From Pseudoxanthomonas mexicana (GTDB taxonomy: Bacteria > Pseudomonadota > Gammaproteobacteria > Xanthomonadales > Xanthomonadaceae): 64,000 nt of DNA. A program made the position numbers and the translations under genes. This document shows, in pieces, positions 35,189 through 44,406 of the stretch. The stretch is from assembly GCF_001556105.1 (NCBI RefSeq), contig NZ_LSIF01000073.1, positions 62,001-126,000 on the forward strand, in the 5' to 3' direction. Position 1 is the stretch's first letter. Every line of letters begins with the position of its first letter. The notes beneath the pieces are model-generated. The model was not told the DNA's origin. It saw only the letters and a program-made list of their open reading frames with translations, and searched no databases.

Positions 35189-36412
35189 TCAGCGTGCGTT
35201 GGCCACCTTGAGCCGGGTAGCGGAGAGATTCTGCTCGAGCGCAGCGCGATACTGCGGATACAGCGCGTCGAAGTCTTCGAGTACCACGATCGTCACCACT
35301 TCCAGCATGTCCTTGTCCAGCATTCGCATCATCACCACGTTGCGGCCGCCCTTGTCGCCCACGGCGTGCGAATAGATCCGGTAGCCGGGAGCCTGGATGT
35401 CGTCGAACGGCGCGAAGGTGGTCATGTCCACCCCCGTATCCCCTAGGCGCTCCAGGAAGGGTGGCAGGTAGTCGTCCAGATTGTCGACGGCTTGCCCGAA
35501 TTCCGGCACCAGCAGGTCGATCTCGAACCGCATGCCCATGCGGTAGCGCAGATCGGTGCGGGGCTCGAGGACGCTGGCGTAGCGGGTGTTCATCTTCGTC
35601 TGCTTCCAGCCCTCGGCCGGCTTGAAGGTGTAGGCGAAGCGGCGCTCGTTCTGCTTGAGTACCGTGGATACCTTGGGGACTTCGCCGCCACGGCCTATCG
35701 AGGCCGCCATCGCATGCAGCGTATCGGTACGGAACAGGTTGCCCACGAGCTGTGTCGCGATCCCCTGGGCCATCTGGGGGTAGGCATCGACGAACAGCGC
35801 ACGATCACCGGGAGCATGGTCGATATGCTTCTTGGTCATTCCATTCTGCGCGGCGACACCTTTCAGCAACTGCTTGCGATCGCTGGTTTCGTATACCCGA
35901 TAGCGGATGGTCGCCATCGGCGCAACATCGTCGCTCCGGGTCGCCATCAGGTTGAGCATCGACAAGCCGCTGAACACTTCCTCGATGGTGATGACATAGC
36001 GGTAGCCTGCTTGGGCGGCGGCTGTCCCCAGCTTCTCACCCGGCAGGAAGCGGTCGACATCGGTCGTGGCTTCGATCATGAACATCGGCGAGCGCTGTCC
36101 GAAACTCTTGCGCAAGGCCTCCTCGAGGACGGCGTAGCGGTCGTAGCCCACCAGCGTGGCGTCGAGCTGCGCGCCCAGCGTGTCGCTGCGCTTGCGCAGG
36201 TTGGCACTGTTGGCGATGGCTGCGAAGGGGATCAGCAGTCCTCGGGTGAACTCGCCATCGGTCGCGAAATACACCTTGGACGGCGTGGGGGTCTGCGGGA
36301 ACACCACCAGCACTTTCACGTCCTTTGCGCCGTCTTGGGCATGAACCGCGCTTGGCAGCAAGGCAAGGGCAACGGCGAGCAGTGCACTGAGCAAGGCGGG
36401 GAAGCGGGGCAT
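35189..36412 (-). CDS. secreted protein of unknown function
   Basis: A 407-residue protein with signal peptide FPALLSALLAVALALLPSAVHAQ. I recognise no domain. The mature part begins KDVKVLVVFPQTPTPSKVYFATDG and contains RYVITIEEVFSGLSMLNL and a C-terminal region rich in FERLGDTGVDMTTFAPFDDIQAPGYRIYSHAV. No cysteine pair, lipobox or enzymatic motif is visible; soluble periplasmic location is likely. It lies 38 bases downstream of the cytosine deaminase gene on the same strand, so the two may share a transcript. Confidence 0.65.
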   Translation of the reverse strand: MPRFPALLSALLAVALALLPSAVHAQDGAKDVKVLVVFPQTPTPSKVYFATDGEFTRGLLIPFAAIANSANLRKRSDTLGAQLDATLVGYDRYAVLEEALRKSFGQRSPMFMIEATTDVDRFLPGEKLGTAAAQAGYRYVITIEEVFSGLSMLNLMATRSDDVAPMATIRYRVYETSDRKQLLKGVAAQNGMTKKHIDHAPGDRALFVDAYPQMAQGIATQLVGNLFRTDTLHAMAASIGRGGEVPKVSTVLKQNERRFAYTFKPAEGWKQTKMNTRYASVLEPRTDLRYRMGMRFEIDLLVPEFGQAVDNLDDYLPPFLERLGDTGVDMTTFAPFDDIQAPGYRIYSHAVGDKGGRNVVMMRMLDKDMLEVVTIVVLEDFDALYPQYRAALEQNLSATRLKVANAR

Positions 36413-36450
36413 GAGCGTCCTATGAAGGGAGGGCTGGGAGGATGTGCCTG

Positions 36451-36906
36451 TCAGTCCTCGCCGATATCCTCGTTCCACACCTCGGGATTGGCGCGGATGT
36501 AGCCGCCGAGGAGCTCGATGCATTCCTGGTCTTGCAGGTCGATGACGTTCACGCCGGATTCGCGCAGCCAGTCGATACCGCCCTGGAACGTCACCGATTC
36601 GCCAACGACCACCGTGCCGATATTGAACTGGCGCACCAAGCCGCTGCAGTACCAGCACGGTGCCAGCGTGGTGACCATGATCGTGTCGCGATAACGGCGC
36701 TGGCGGCCCGCCTTGCGGAACGCATCGGTTTCGCCGTGTACCGACGGATCGCCTTCCTGCACGCGGCGGTTGTGGCCGCAGCCGAGCAGCTGGCCGTCCT
36801 GGTGGTAGAGGGCGGCGCCGATGGGGATGCCGCCCTCGGCGAGTCCCTGGCGCGCTTCGGCGATGGCGGTATCGAGGAGGGCGCGATAGTCGATGGCATT
36901 GCTCAT
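36451..36906 (-). CDS. Fcy1-like cytosine deaminase (zinc-dependent nucleobase deaminase)
   Basis: A 151-residue cytidine-deaminase-fold enzyme. Zinc ligands are H57 in VHGET (with catalytic E59) and C84/C87 in LAPCWYC. The segments GGIPIGAAL, GHNRRVQ, TTLAPCWYCSGLV, VVVGESVTFQGG and the terminal VWNEDIGED align with yeast cytosine deaminase Fcy1 rather than with the TIM-barrel CodA usual in bacteria. It would convert cytosine to uracil (or a related base) in the cytoplasm for pyrimidine salvage. ATG 36906 was chosen by the start of the domain. Confidence 0.85.
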   Translation of the reverse strand: MSNAIDYRALLDTAIAEARQGLAEGGIPIGAALYHQDGQLLGCGHNRRVQEGDPSVHGETDAFRKAGRQRRYRDTIMVTTLAPCWYCSGLVRQFNIGTVVVGESVTFQGGIDWLRESGVNVIDLQDQECIELLGGYIRANPEVWNEDIGED

Positions 36907-37041
36907 GGGCGGAGGTGGGCCGTGTGGGGGCTCCATCCTAACGCCGGAGAGTGTGATCCGCCGCACGGCACCATCCGTTCGCAGCCGCTAGAACACGAGA
37001 CGGGGAACATTGCGCCGCATCGGCATGGAGTCGGGACGATC

Positions 37042-38667
37042 ATGGGAATGGAAACGACGGCGGCGATCCGCGGCGCATGGGTGCTTGCGATGGCGCTGGC
37101 ATGGGGTCTTGTGGCGCCGGGCGACCTGCGTGCGCAGACCATCGAGCAGGGGCTGCTGCAACTGGAATGGGGCGATCCACCGCGCGCCACTGCAGGGCAA
37201 CCGCGGCTGGCGCCGCGTTTCAATGCGTCGCTGCTGAAGGACGATGGCAGTCGCCTGGCGCTCGATCCCGAACAGGCGAAGCTCGCTGCCGGCGATCTGT
37301 ATGTGCTGGCCAATCGTCGCGTCGCGGTGGCGTTGGCACCACCCGGGCGCGTGATGTCGTCCGCATCCGCGATCCAGGCCATCGTGCCGGCCGACCGCAT
37401 CACGCAATCGGGCAAGGTACATCCCGCCAATGCGCGTGTCATGGCAGCGGCGCCGATCAGCGGCACCACGCGCTGGGTGACGCTGATGTGCAAGTTCAGC
37501 GACATCGCGGACGAGCAGAAGGACCAGGCCTTCTTCCAGTCCCAGTACGGCGAGGGAGTGGGCCAGTTGGGCCACTACTGGCGTGATGTCTCGTACAACA
37601 AGATCAACCTGACGGGCAGCACCACGCACGGCTGGTACGCGCTGCCCAACCCGCGCTCCACCTACGTCACGACCGTGGACGGCAAGGACAAGGCGGATCT
37701 CAACAAGCTGTTCGCCGATTGCGCCGCCGCCGCGCCGGAGACTGTCGACCTGACGGCGCCGGTGGGCATCAACATGATGTTCAACGGCAACCTGGACGGC
37801 TACGCCTGGGGTGGCCAGAGTTGCGCCACCGTGCGTGGCGCGCGCCTGTGCAAGCGGGTGACATGGAATCCGCCGTGGTCGTTCGGCAACCTGGCGCCGC
37901 TCGCGCATGAAATGGGCCACGGTTACGGCCTGCCGCATTCGGACAACTCCGATGGCGATGACGACACCTACGACAATCCATGGGACGTGATGAGCGATGG
38001 CTGGGCCAACGCCGTCGCCGACGCCACCTACGGCACGCGCCCGAAGCACATCAACATCTTCCAGCGCCACCGGCTGAGTTGGGTGGATGCACCGCGCCAG
38101 CAGATCGTGGGGCTGGGCGAACGGACGACACGCGAGATCGCGCTCGATTACGCGCACCTGGCGAATGCCGCTAACGTGCAGATGCTGGTGCTGTCGCTGT
38201 CACCGCAGGCCGATCCCTACGCGACCGTGGTGTACACATTGGAAGCGCGCAAGCGTGAAGGCACCTACGACGGCAACCTGGCGGGCAATGCCGTGATCAT
38301 CCACAAGGTGGAGCGATCGGGAACTGCCTACAGCATCGACGCCGATGTGCCGCCGGCCAACCGATCGAACAACGAAGGCTCGATGTTCAAGGTAGGCGAG
38401 CGCTGGATCACGCCGGAGGCTTCGCACGTGGTCACCATCAAGTCGCAGACCGCGACAGGGTTCGTCCTGGCGGTGAGCCCGCCACGGGTGATGAGCAGTC
38501 CGTTGCCGGCGCTGGTGAAGCCGGCCGCGGTCTCTGCGTCGTCCCTGTCATCGACGGAACAATCTGCAGCGACGACGACTGGCAGAGATGCGCGCGATGT
38601 ACCGCCATCGCGATGCGCGTCCGGACAGGGCGCCAGGGCGTCGTCCTGCGCGGTTCGCGTGCGCTGA
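37042..38667 (+). CDS. secreted zinc metallopeptidase, paralogue 1 of 4
   Basis: A 541-residue exported peptidase: signal peptide about residues 1-33 (VLAMALAWGLVAPGDLRAQ), an N-terminal domain (about 34-150) that may be a propeptide, then the catalytic domain with zinc motif HEMGHGYGLPHS starting at H289 (H-E-x-x-H-x-x-G-x-x-H, metzincin-like) and a Met-turn-like DNPWDVMSD. A beta-rich C-terminal domain (about 340-480) precedes a Ser/Ala/Thr-rich tail with two cysteines ten residues apart. The family is M6/gametolysin-like but I cannot fix it. It is the most diverged of the four in its tail and in the TAPVGINMMFNGN region. Confidence 0.85.
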   Translation: MGMETTAAIRGAWVLAMALAWGLVAPGDLRAQTIEQGLLQLEWGDPPRATAGQPRLAPRFNASLLKDDGSRLALDPEQAKLAAGDLYVLANRRVAVALAPPGRVMSSASAIQAIVPADRITQSGKVHPANARVMAAAPISGTTRWVTLMCKFSDIADEQKDQAFFQSQYGEGVGQLGHYWRDVSYNKINLTGSTTHGWYALPNPRSTYVTTVDGKDKADLNKLFADCAAAAPETVDLTAPVGINMMFNGNLDGYAWGGQSCATVRGARLCKRVTWNPPWSFGNLAPLAHEMGHGYGLPHSDNSDGDDDTYDNPWDVMSDGWANAVADATYGTRPKHINIFQRHRLSWVDAPRQQIVGLGERTTREIALDYAHLANAANVQMLVLSLSPQADPYATVVYTLEARKREGTYDGNLAGNAVIIHKVERSGTAYSIDADVPPANRSNNEGSMFKVGERWITPEASHVVTIKSQTATGFVLAVSPPRVMSSPLPALVKPAAVSASSLSSTEQSAATTTGRDARDVPPSRCASGQGARASSCAVRVR

Positions 38668-38888
38668 TGCGTCGGGATTTCTCCTACATGGCCCGGGCAA
38701 TCCCGACAGTGCATGACGATGTGGTGTCGGGGCCAATTGGTTGATGTTCGCACCAGAATCCTGACCGGCATCGCAGTTCGGAACATCCGGTCGCGAAGCA
38801 TGTCCTGAGGCCCTGAAGCACCCTCAAGACCTCACATTCCCTGCCGACACCCCGACCATGGCGGCGTCATCTCGACCCGCCGTCGTGA

Positions 38889-40577
38889 ATGGGGTCGCGC
38901 GTGATCAAACACCGATCAGCCGGCACGCGCTGCGGGAGCATTCGGGTGCTCTTCGCCGCGGGAATGTCGGTCATGGCCTGCATGCTTCCGAATCTTCCGC
39001 TGAGGGCGGAGACGGTGGTGCAGGGAACATTGCAGTTGCAGTGGGCGGATCCACCGCGCGCGCTGCCCGGGCGCGTGCAGGCGGCGCCGCAACTCGATGC
39101 CTGGCTGGATATGGGCCCGGGACGACGTATCCCGCTGGATGTCGCGCAGGCCAAGCAGGCCGCAGGTGACCTGTATGCACTGTCCAACCGCCGCGTGGCC
39201 GTGTCGTACGGCACGCGTGCGGATATCGCGGCGTCGTCGAAGGTCATGTCCGCATCCGGTGCGCTGGCGTCGATCAGTGCCATCGTGCCCACGGACCGCC
39301 TGCCCGAGCGCGCGCTGGCGATGGGTGCCGACGGGCGCGTGATGGCGGCTGCGCCCGTCCTCGGCGCAACGCGCTGGGTCACGCTGATGTGCAAGTTCGC
39401 CGACATCGCGAGCGAGCAGAAGCCGCGCAGCTTCTTCCAGGAGCAGTACGGCAATGCGCCGGGACAACTGGGTCACTACTGGTCGGAGGTTTCCTACGGC
39501 CAGATCAATCTCGCGGGCAGTTCCGCGCATGGCTGGTACACGCTGCCCAAGCCGCGTTCGTCCTATCTTGGCGACGTCAATGGCAAGCAGAAGGCACAGC
39601 TTTCCGAACTCTTCGCCGATTGCGCCGCAGCGGCGGACGCCGAGGTCGATTTCAGTGGCATCCAGGGCGTCAACCTGATGTTCAACGGCGAGCTGGATGG
39701 CAACGCATGGGGCGGAGGCGCCTGCACGACCCTGGACGGCGCCTATGCCTGCACGCGCGTGACCTGGAGTCCACCGTGGTCATTCGCCAACCTCGCGCCG
39801 CTGGCGCACGAAATGGGACACGGCTACGGGCTGCCGCATTCCAACAACTCCGATGGCGACAGCGACACCTACGACAATCCCTGGGACGTGATGAGCGATG
39901 CGTGGCGGAATGCCACCAGTGACGCCACCTACGGGCTGCTGCCGAAGCATCCGAACATGTACCAGCGCGAACGCCTGGGCTGGCTGCCGGCGTCGCGCAA
40001 GCGCGTCATTGCCGCCGACAATCGCGAGACGGTCGAGTTCGTGCTGGACGCGGGCAGCGTACTGAAGACAGCCAACACGCAACTCGCCGTGCTGGCGCTG
40101 CCGGCCCAGCCGGATCCTTACAAGACGGTGATCTACACGCTCGAATCGCGGCGTCGCACCGGCACCTACGAAGCCAGTCTCGCCGGCGACGCGGTGATCG
40201 TCCACAAACTCGAAGACTATGGCATCGCCTACAGCGTCGATCGCGACACGCCGGCCGCCAACTTCTCCAGCAACGAGGGATCGATGCTGAAAGTCGGCGG
40301 ACGCTGGAATACGCCCGACGAATCGCATTGGGTCGAAGTGGTGTCGGCCACCGCGCAGGGATTCGTCGTGCGCGTCGGTCCGCGCCCGCGTTCGATGAGC
40401 TCGCCGGCACCCGTCATGGAGCGCCCGGCGACGGTGGCCGCGGCATCGTCCCCTGCACCCGGCACGGCGTCGTCGCCGCCCGCCGTGGTGCGCGTTGCCC
40501 GTGCGGCCCGGCGGGCATGCGTCGCGCTGCCCTCGCTGTTGCGGGCGTCGCCGTTGTGCGCGTTGATCGAGCGTTGA
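38889..40577 (+). CDS. secreted zinc metallopeptidase, paralogue 2 of 4
   Basis: A 562-residue paralogue of the gene at 37042: hydrophobic export signal (RVLFAAGMSVMACMLPNLPLRAE), N-terminal domain, catalytic domain with HEMGHGYGLPHS from H307 and DNPWDVMSDAW, then a beta-rich domain with GTYEASLAGDAVIVHKLEDYGIAYSVDRDTP. A Pro/Ala/Ser-rich linker ends in C-x12-C-A-L (CVALPSLLRASPLCAL). The start is uncertain: ATG 38889 has a weak ribosome-binding site and GTG 38901 is an alternative. A 221-base gap precedes it, so it probably has its own promoter. Confidence 0.85.
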   Translation: MGSRVIKHRSAGTRCGSIRVLFAAGMSVMACMLPNLPLRAETVVQGTLQLQWADPPRALPGRVQAAPQLDAWLDMGPGRRIPLDVAQAKQAAGDLYALSNRRVAVSYGTRADIAASSKVMSASGALASISAIVPTDRLPERALAMGADGRVMAAAPVLGATRWVTLMCKFADIASEQKPRSFFQEQYGNAPGQLGHYWSEVSYGQINLAGSSAHGWYTLPKPRSSYLGDVNGKQKAQLSELFADCAAAADAEVDFSGIQGVNLMFNGELDGNAWGGGACTTLDGAYACTRVTWSPPWSFANLAPLAHEMGHGYGLPHSNNSDGDSDTYDNPWDVMSDAWRNATSDATYGLLPKHPNMYQRERLGWLPASRKRVIAADNRETVEFVLDAGSVLKTANTQLAVLALPAQPDPYKTVIYTLESRRRTGTYEASLAGDAVIVHKLEDYGIAYSVDRDTPAANFSSNEGSMLKVGGRWNTPDESHWVEVVSATAQGFVVRVGPRPRSMSSPAPVMERPATVAAASSPAPGTASSPPAVVRVARAARRACVALPSLLRASPLCALIER

Positions 40578-40831
40578 TGTCGTCAAGCGTTTGGCGCGCA
40601 GGGCTGCAAGTGTCGATGTGATCGCATTCGCGTGTGACAGCGACGACTTCATGACGCATCGCTGCATTCGTATTCATCGCACCGGAGTGCGGGCTGGGGC
40701 GCAGACGAAGACGGACCTGCATTCCAGAAACAGAATGTTGTCGCGATAAACGCGAATTCGCTTGCCTCGTTGCGTATCGCTTGTCGATGTCCCCGGTAGT
40801 AGCGCAGCACGGCGCGCATTCGGAGAGCGAC

Positions 40832-42499
40832 ATGGTGGCGGAACGGCGGGCGACCCGCAGCGCGATCACGCGGGTAGGCATCCTGCTGGCTGGCCTGGCG
40901 ACGTGCATCGCCGTGGCGGCCGATGCGAAAGCGGACGAGATTGTCCAGGGCGTACTGCAGCTGCGCTGGGGCGATGCGCCGCATGTTCCCCACTCGCGGG
41001 TGGACGCCCATGCGCAGGTCGAGGCATGGCTCGATGCCGGGCCCGGCCGTCGTTACCGCCTGGATGTCGAGCAGGCCCGCCGCGCGGCCGGCGACCTGTA
41101 TGGGTTGTCGAACCGCCGCGTGGCCGTGGCGTATCGCGTGTCTTCGCGCGTGATGGCCGGCGCGAAGGCGTCTTCGATCGCACCGGAGATCAGCGCCATC
41201 GTGCCGACGGATACGCTGCCGTCGCGCACGATGGCGAAAAGCGACGCCAGTGGTGGCGGCACTGCGGTGCCGTTGTCGGGCAGCACGCGCTGGATCACGG
41301 TGATGTGCAAGTTCGCCGATATCGCCTCGGAACAGCGGCCGCGCGCGTTCTTCCAGTCGCAGTACGGCGATGCGCCGGGACAACTGGGCCACTACTGGTC
41401 CGAGGTGTCCTACGGCCGCATCGACCTGGCCGGTAGTGCCGCACACGGCTGGTACACCTTGCCGCGTCCGCGAGCGGCCTACCTGTCCGATGCCGGCGGG
41501 CGGACCAGGGCGGACCTGTCGCTGCTGTTCGCGGATTGCGCGGCGCTGGCGGACGCGGACGTCGACTTCCGTGGCGCCCAGGGCGTCAACCTCATGTTCA
41601 ATGCCGAACTCGATGGCAGCGCGTGGGGCGGGGGTGCCTGCGCCACGCTGGACGGCAGCTACCAGTGCACGCGCGCGACCTGGAATCCGCCGTGGTCCTT
41701 CAACAACCTCGCACCGTTGGCGCACGAGATGGGGCACGGCTACGGGCTGCCGCATTCGGACAACTCCGATGGCGATGGCGATACCTACGACAATCCCTGG
41801 GACCTGATGAGCGATGCCTGGCGCATGGCGACCAGCGACGTGACGTATGGCCTGTTGCCGAAGCACCTGAACATGTACCAGCGCGAGCGCCTGGGTTGGG
41901 TGGCGGCTGCACGCAAGCGCACCATCCCGGCGAACAACGCCGAGACGCACGAGATCATGCTGGATGCGGCCAGCCTGCAAAACGCCGGCGGCGTGCAGCT
42001 GCTCATGCTGGCATTGCCCGCGCAGGCGGACCCCTTCACCACCGTCGTCTATACGGTCGAAGCACGCCGGCGCACAGGCACGTACGAAGCGGCACTCGCG
42101 GGTGACGCCGTCATCATCCACCGGCTCGAGGACTACGGGATCGCGCGCAGCATCGATCGCGATACGCCGGTCGCCTCGTTCTCCAGCAATGAAGGATCGA
42201 TGTTGAAGGTGGGGGGGCGCTGGAGTACGCCCGATGAGCGGCACTGGATCGAGGTGGTGGCCCGCACGGATAGCGGCTTCGTGCTGCGCGTGGGGCCGCG
42301 TCCCCGCGCGATGAGCGCGCCGACACCGGCCCTGGAGCGTTCCGCGGCCACCGTCGCTTCGGCGCCGGCCGCCGTTGCGGTCCGCACGACCCCGGCTACC
42401 CGGCGGGCGCGTCCGGCAAACGTTCCCTCGGCGCGAGCGCGCGCATGCGAGGTCCTGCCGCGTGTGCTGCGACTGCCGACCCTGTGTGCCCTGCTGTAG
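40832..42499 (+). CDS. secreted zinc metallopeptidase, paralogue 3 of 4
   Basis: A 555-residue paralogue starting at ATG 40832 with GGAG six bases upstream. The export signal is TRVGILLAGLATCIAVAADAKAD. Catalytic motif HEMGHGYGLPHS starts at H298, Met-turn-like NPWDLMSDAW follows, and the C-terminal beta domain closely matches paralogue 2. The tail ends ARACEVLPRVLRLPTLCALL, again C-x12-C-A-L after a Pro/Ala-rich linker. Nearest relative in the array by eye is paralogue 2 (shared GLLPKHxNMYQRERLGW). It is separated from paralogue 2 by about 254 bases. Confidence 0.87.
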   Translation: MVAERRATRSAITRVGILLAGLATCIAVAADAKADEIVQGVLQLRWGDAPHVPHSRVDAHAQVEAWLDAGPGRRYRLDVEQARRAAGDLYGLSNRRVAVAYRVSSRVMAGAKASSIAPEISAIVPTDTLPSRTMAKSDASGGGTAVPLSGSTRWITVMCKFADIASEQRPRAFFQSQYGDAPGQLGHYWSEVSYGRIDLAGSAAHGWYTLPRPRAAYLSDAGGRTRADLSLLFADCAALADADVDFRGAQGVNLMFNAELDGSAWGGGACATLDGSYQCTRATWNPPWSFNNLAPLAHEMGHGYGLPHSDNSDGDGDTYDNPWDLMSDAWRMATSDVTYGLLPKHLNMYQRERLGWVAAARKRTIPANNAETHEIMLDAASLQNAGGVQLLMLALPAQADPFTTVVYTVEARRRTGTYEAALAGDAVIIHRLEDYGIARSIDRDTPVASFSSNEGSMLKVGGRWSTPDERHWIEVVARTDSGFVLRVGPRPRAMSAPTPALERSAATVASAPAAVAVRTTPATRRARPANVPSARARACEVLPRVLRLPTLCALL

Positions 42500-42701
42500 C
42501 GCCGGGCTTGATGGCAGCGGGCCGTGCCGCGGAACGTAGTAGCCGGACACGCGCGGACCGGAGCCTCAAGAGCTTGAACGCGGTCGCAGAATGGATCTGC
42601 CGCGGGCCAAGGACCCGTATCGCGTAGCCGCCTTCGGCACGCCATCGCGATATCCCGGGTAGCCGTGCACTTTCATGTCATATCACGGCGGGGAGACGGT
42701 C

Positions 42702-44369
42702 GTGGATATGTCGGGACGGATCATCGGTATCAACCGCGTGCTGGCGCGGTGGAGCATCGTGCTGTTGATCGCGTTGGGTGGTGCTGTGCCGTGGGCCAGG
42801 GCGGACGACATCGTGCAGGGCACGCTGCTTGTGCGCTGGGGCGACGGGCCGCGGGCCGCCGTCGGTCGTGCGTCCGCAACGTCGCACGTGGAGGCATGGC
42901 TCGAGGTGGGTCCCGGGCTGCGTTACCGGCTGGACATGGACCAGGCCATGCGCGCGGCGGGGGATCTGCCCGCGCTCTCCCATCGTCGGGTGGCGGTGTC
43001 CTACACGTCCCGCCGCCAGCCCGCCGCGAAGACCGGCGCTGGGCAGGCGATGACGCCCAGCATCGACGCCATCGTGCCGGTGGACCGGGTGCCGGCGCGC
43101 GCGCTGGCGAGGGCAGCAGACGGCCGCATCGCCCTGGCCGCGCCGGTGACGGGCAGCACGCGCTGGGTGACGCTGATGTGCAAGTTCGCCGACGTGGCGG
43201 CCGAACCGAGATCGCGCGCGTTCTTCCAGTCGCAGTATGGCGATGCCCCCGGGCAGTTGGGCCACTACTGGTCGGAGGTGTCCTACGGGGCGATCACGCT
43301 GGCCGGCAGCAGCGCGCACGGGTGGTACGCGTTGCCCGCCCCCAGGTCGACCTACGTCACCATGGTCGGCGGCAAGGCGCGCGCGGACCTGCCGCTGCTG
43401 TTCAACGACTGCATCGCCCAGGCCGAAGCGCAGGTCGATTTCCGCAACGTGCAGGGCATCAACCTGATGTTCAACGCCGAGCTCGACGGCCGCGCATGGG
43501 CTGGCGGTGCCTGCGGCCTGCTGGAGGGCGTGTATGCCTGTACGCGCGCGACCTGGAATCCGCCATGGTCCACGGACAACCTGTCCAGCCTGGCGCACGA
43601 GATGGGGCACGGCTATGGCCTGCCGCATTCGGACAACTCCGATGGCGATGCCGATACCCACGACAATCCCTGGGACCTGATGAGCGATGCCTGGCGCCAT
43701 GCCGCCAGCGATCCCGTGCTGGGCCTGCTGCCCAAACACCTGAGCATGCATCATCGCGACCGCCTGGGCTGGGTATCCCCGGCACTGCGATACGTGGTGC
43801 CGGAGAACAATGCAGCGGCCCACGAGATCGTGCTGGAGGCCGCCAGCATGCCGCCTTCGGGCGGCGTGCACCTGGTGGTACTGGCCGGTGCGGCGCAACC
43901 GGACCCCTACCGCACCGAGTCCTACACGCTGGAAGCGCGTCGCCGCAGCGGCACCTACGAATCCGGGCTGGCGGGCGACGCCGTCATCCTCCACCGGGTG
44001 GCGGACAACGGCGCTGCCTACAGCGTCGACACGGACACGCCGCCCGCCGACCTGTCCGGCAACGAAGGCTCGATGCTGCGGGTAGGCGAGCAATGGAACA
44101 CGCCGGATGGGCGGCACTGGGTGTCGGTCATCGCCTCGACGACCACCGGCTTCCTGATACGCATCGGACCGCGACCGCGCGTGATGAGTGCGCCCGCGCC
44201 CGCGCTGGAGCGCACCGCGGCACCGCAGGCATCGGCCGCGGGGCGGATGGACGTGACGCAGGTCGGTGTTCGAGGTTCGCTGCAGCGGCGAGCAGGCGAC
44301 ACACCGACATGCGGCACGCTCGTGCGTCGGTGGCAGGCATCGCCGGCGTGTGCCCTGTTCGCGCGATGA
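42702..44369 (+). CDS. secreted zinc metallopeptidase, paralogue 4 of 4
   Basis: A 555-residue paralogue. GTG 42702 is preferred because GGGGAG lies six bases upstream; ATG 42675 and ATG 42708 are alternatives in frame. The export signal is VLARWSIVLLIALGGAVPWARAD. The zinc site HEMGHGYGLPHS starts at H299, followed by NPWDLMSDAW. Some conserved positions differ (YDNPW has become HDNPW; KHLSMHHRDRLGW). The tail ends PTCGTLVRRWQASPACALFAR, keeping C-x12-C-A-L. ubiE starts 37 bases after its stop. Confidence 0.85.
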   Translation: MDMSGRIIGINRVLARWSIVLLIALGGAVPWARADDIVQGTLLVRWGDGPRAAVGRASATSHVEAWLEVGPGLRYRLDMDQAMRAAGDLPALSHRRVAVSYTSRRQPAAKTGAGQAMTPSIDAIVPVDRVPARALARAADGRIALAAPVTGSTRWVTLMCKFADVAAEPRSRAFFQSQYGDAPGQLGHYWSEVSYGAITLAGSSAHGWYALPAPRSTYVTMVGGKARADLPLLFNDCIAQAEAQVDFRNVQGINLMFNAELDGRAWAGGACGLLEGVYACTRATWNPPWSTDNLSSLAHEMGHGYGLPHSDNSDGDADTHDNPWDLMSDAWRHAASDPVLGLLPKHLSMHHRDRLGWVSPALRYVVPENNAAAHEIVLEAASMPPSGGVHLVVLAGAAQPDPYRTESYTLEARRRSGTYESGLAGDAVILHRVADNGAAYSVDTDTPPADLSGNEGSMLRVGEQWNTPDGRHWVSVIASTTTGFLIRIGPRPRVMSAPAPALERTAAPQASAAGRMDVTQVGVRGSLQRRAGDTPTCGTLVRRWQASPACALFAR

Positions 44370-44406
44370 GCGGGCCGTGGCCGGCGGGTAGTGCGATAAT
44401 CCGGCC

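Noticed and set aside
37042..44369. The repeated protease genes as a recent error of assembly
   Set aside because: The four copies differ at many positions, have distinct signal peptides, linkers and spacers, so they are true diverged paralogues.
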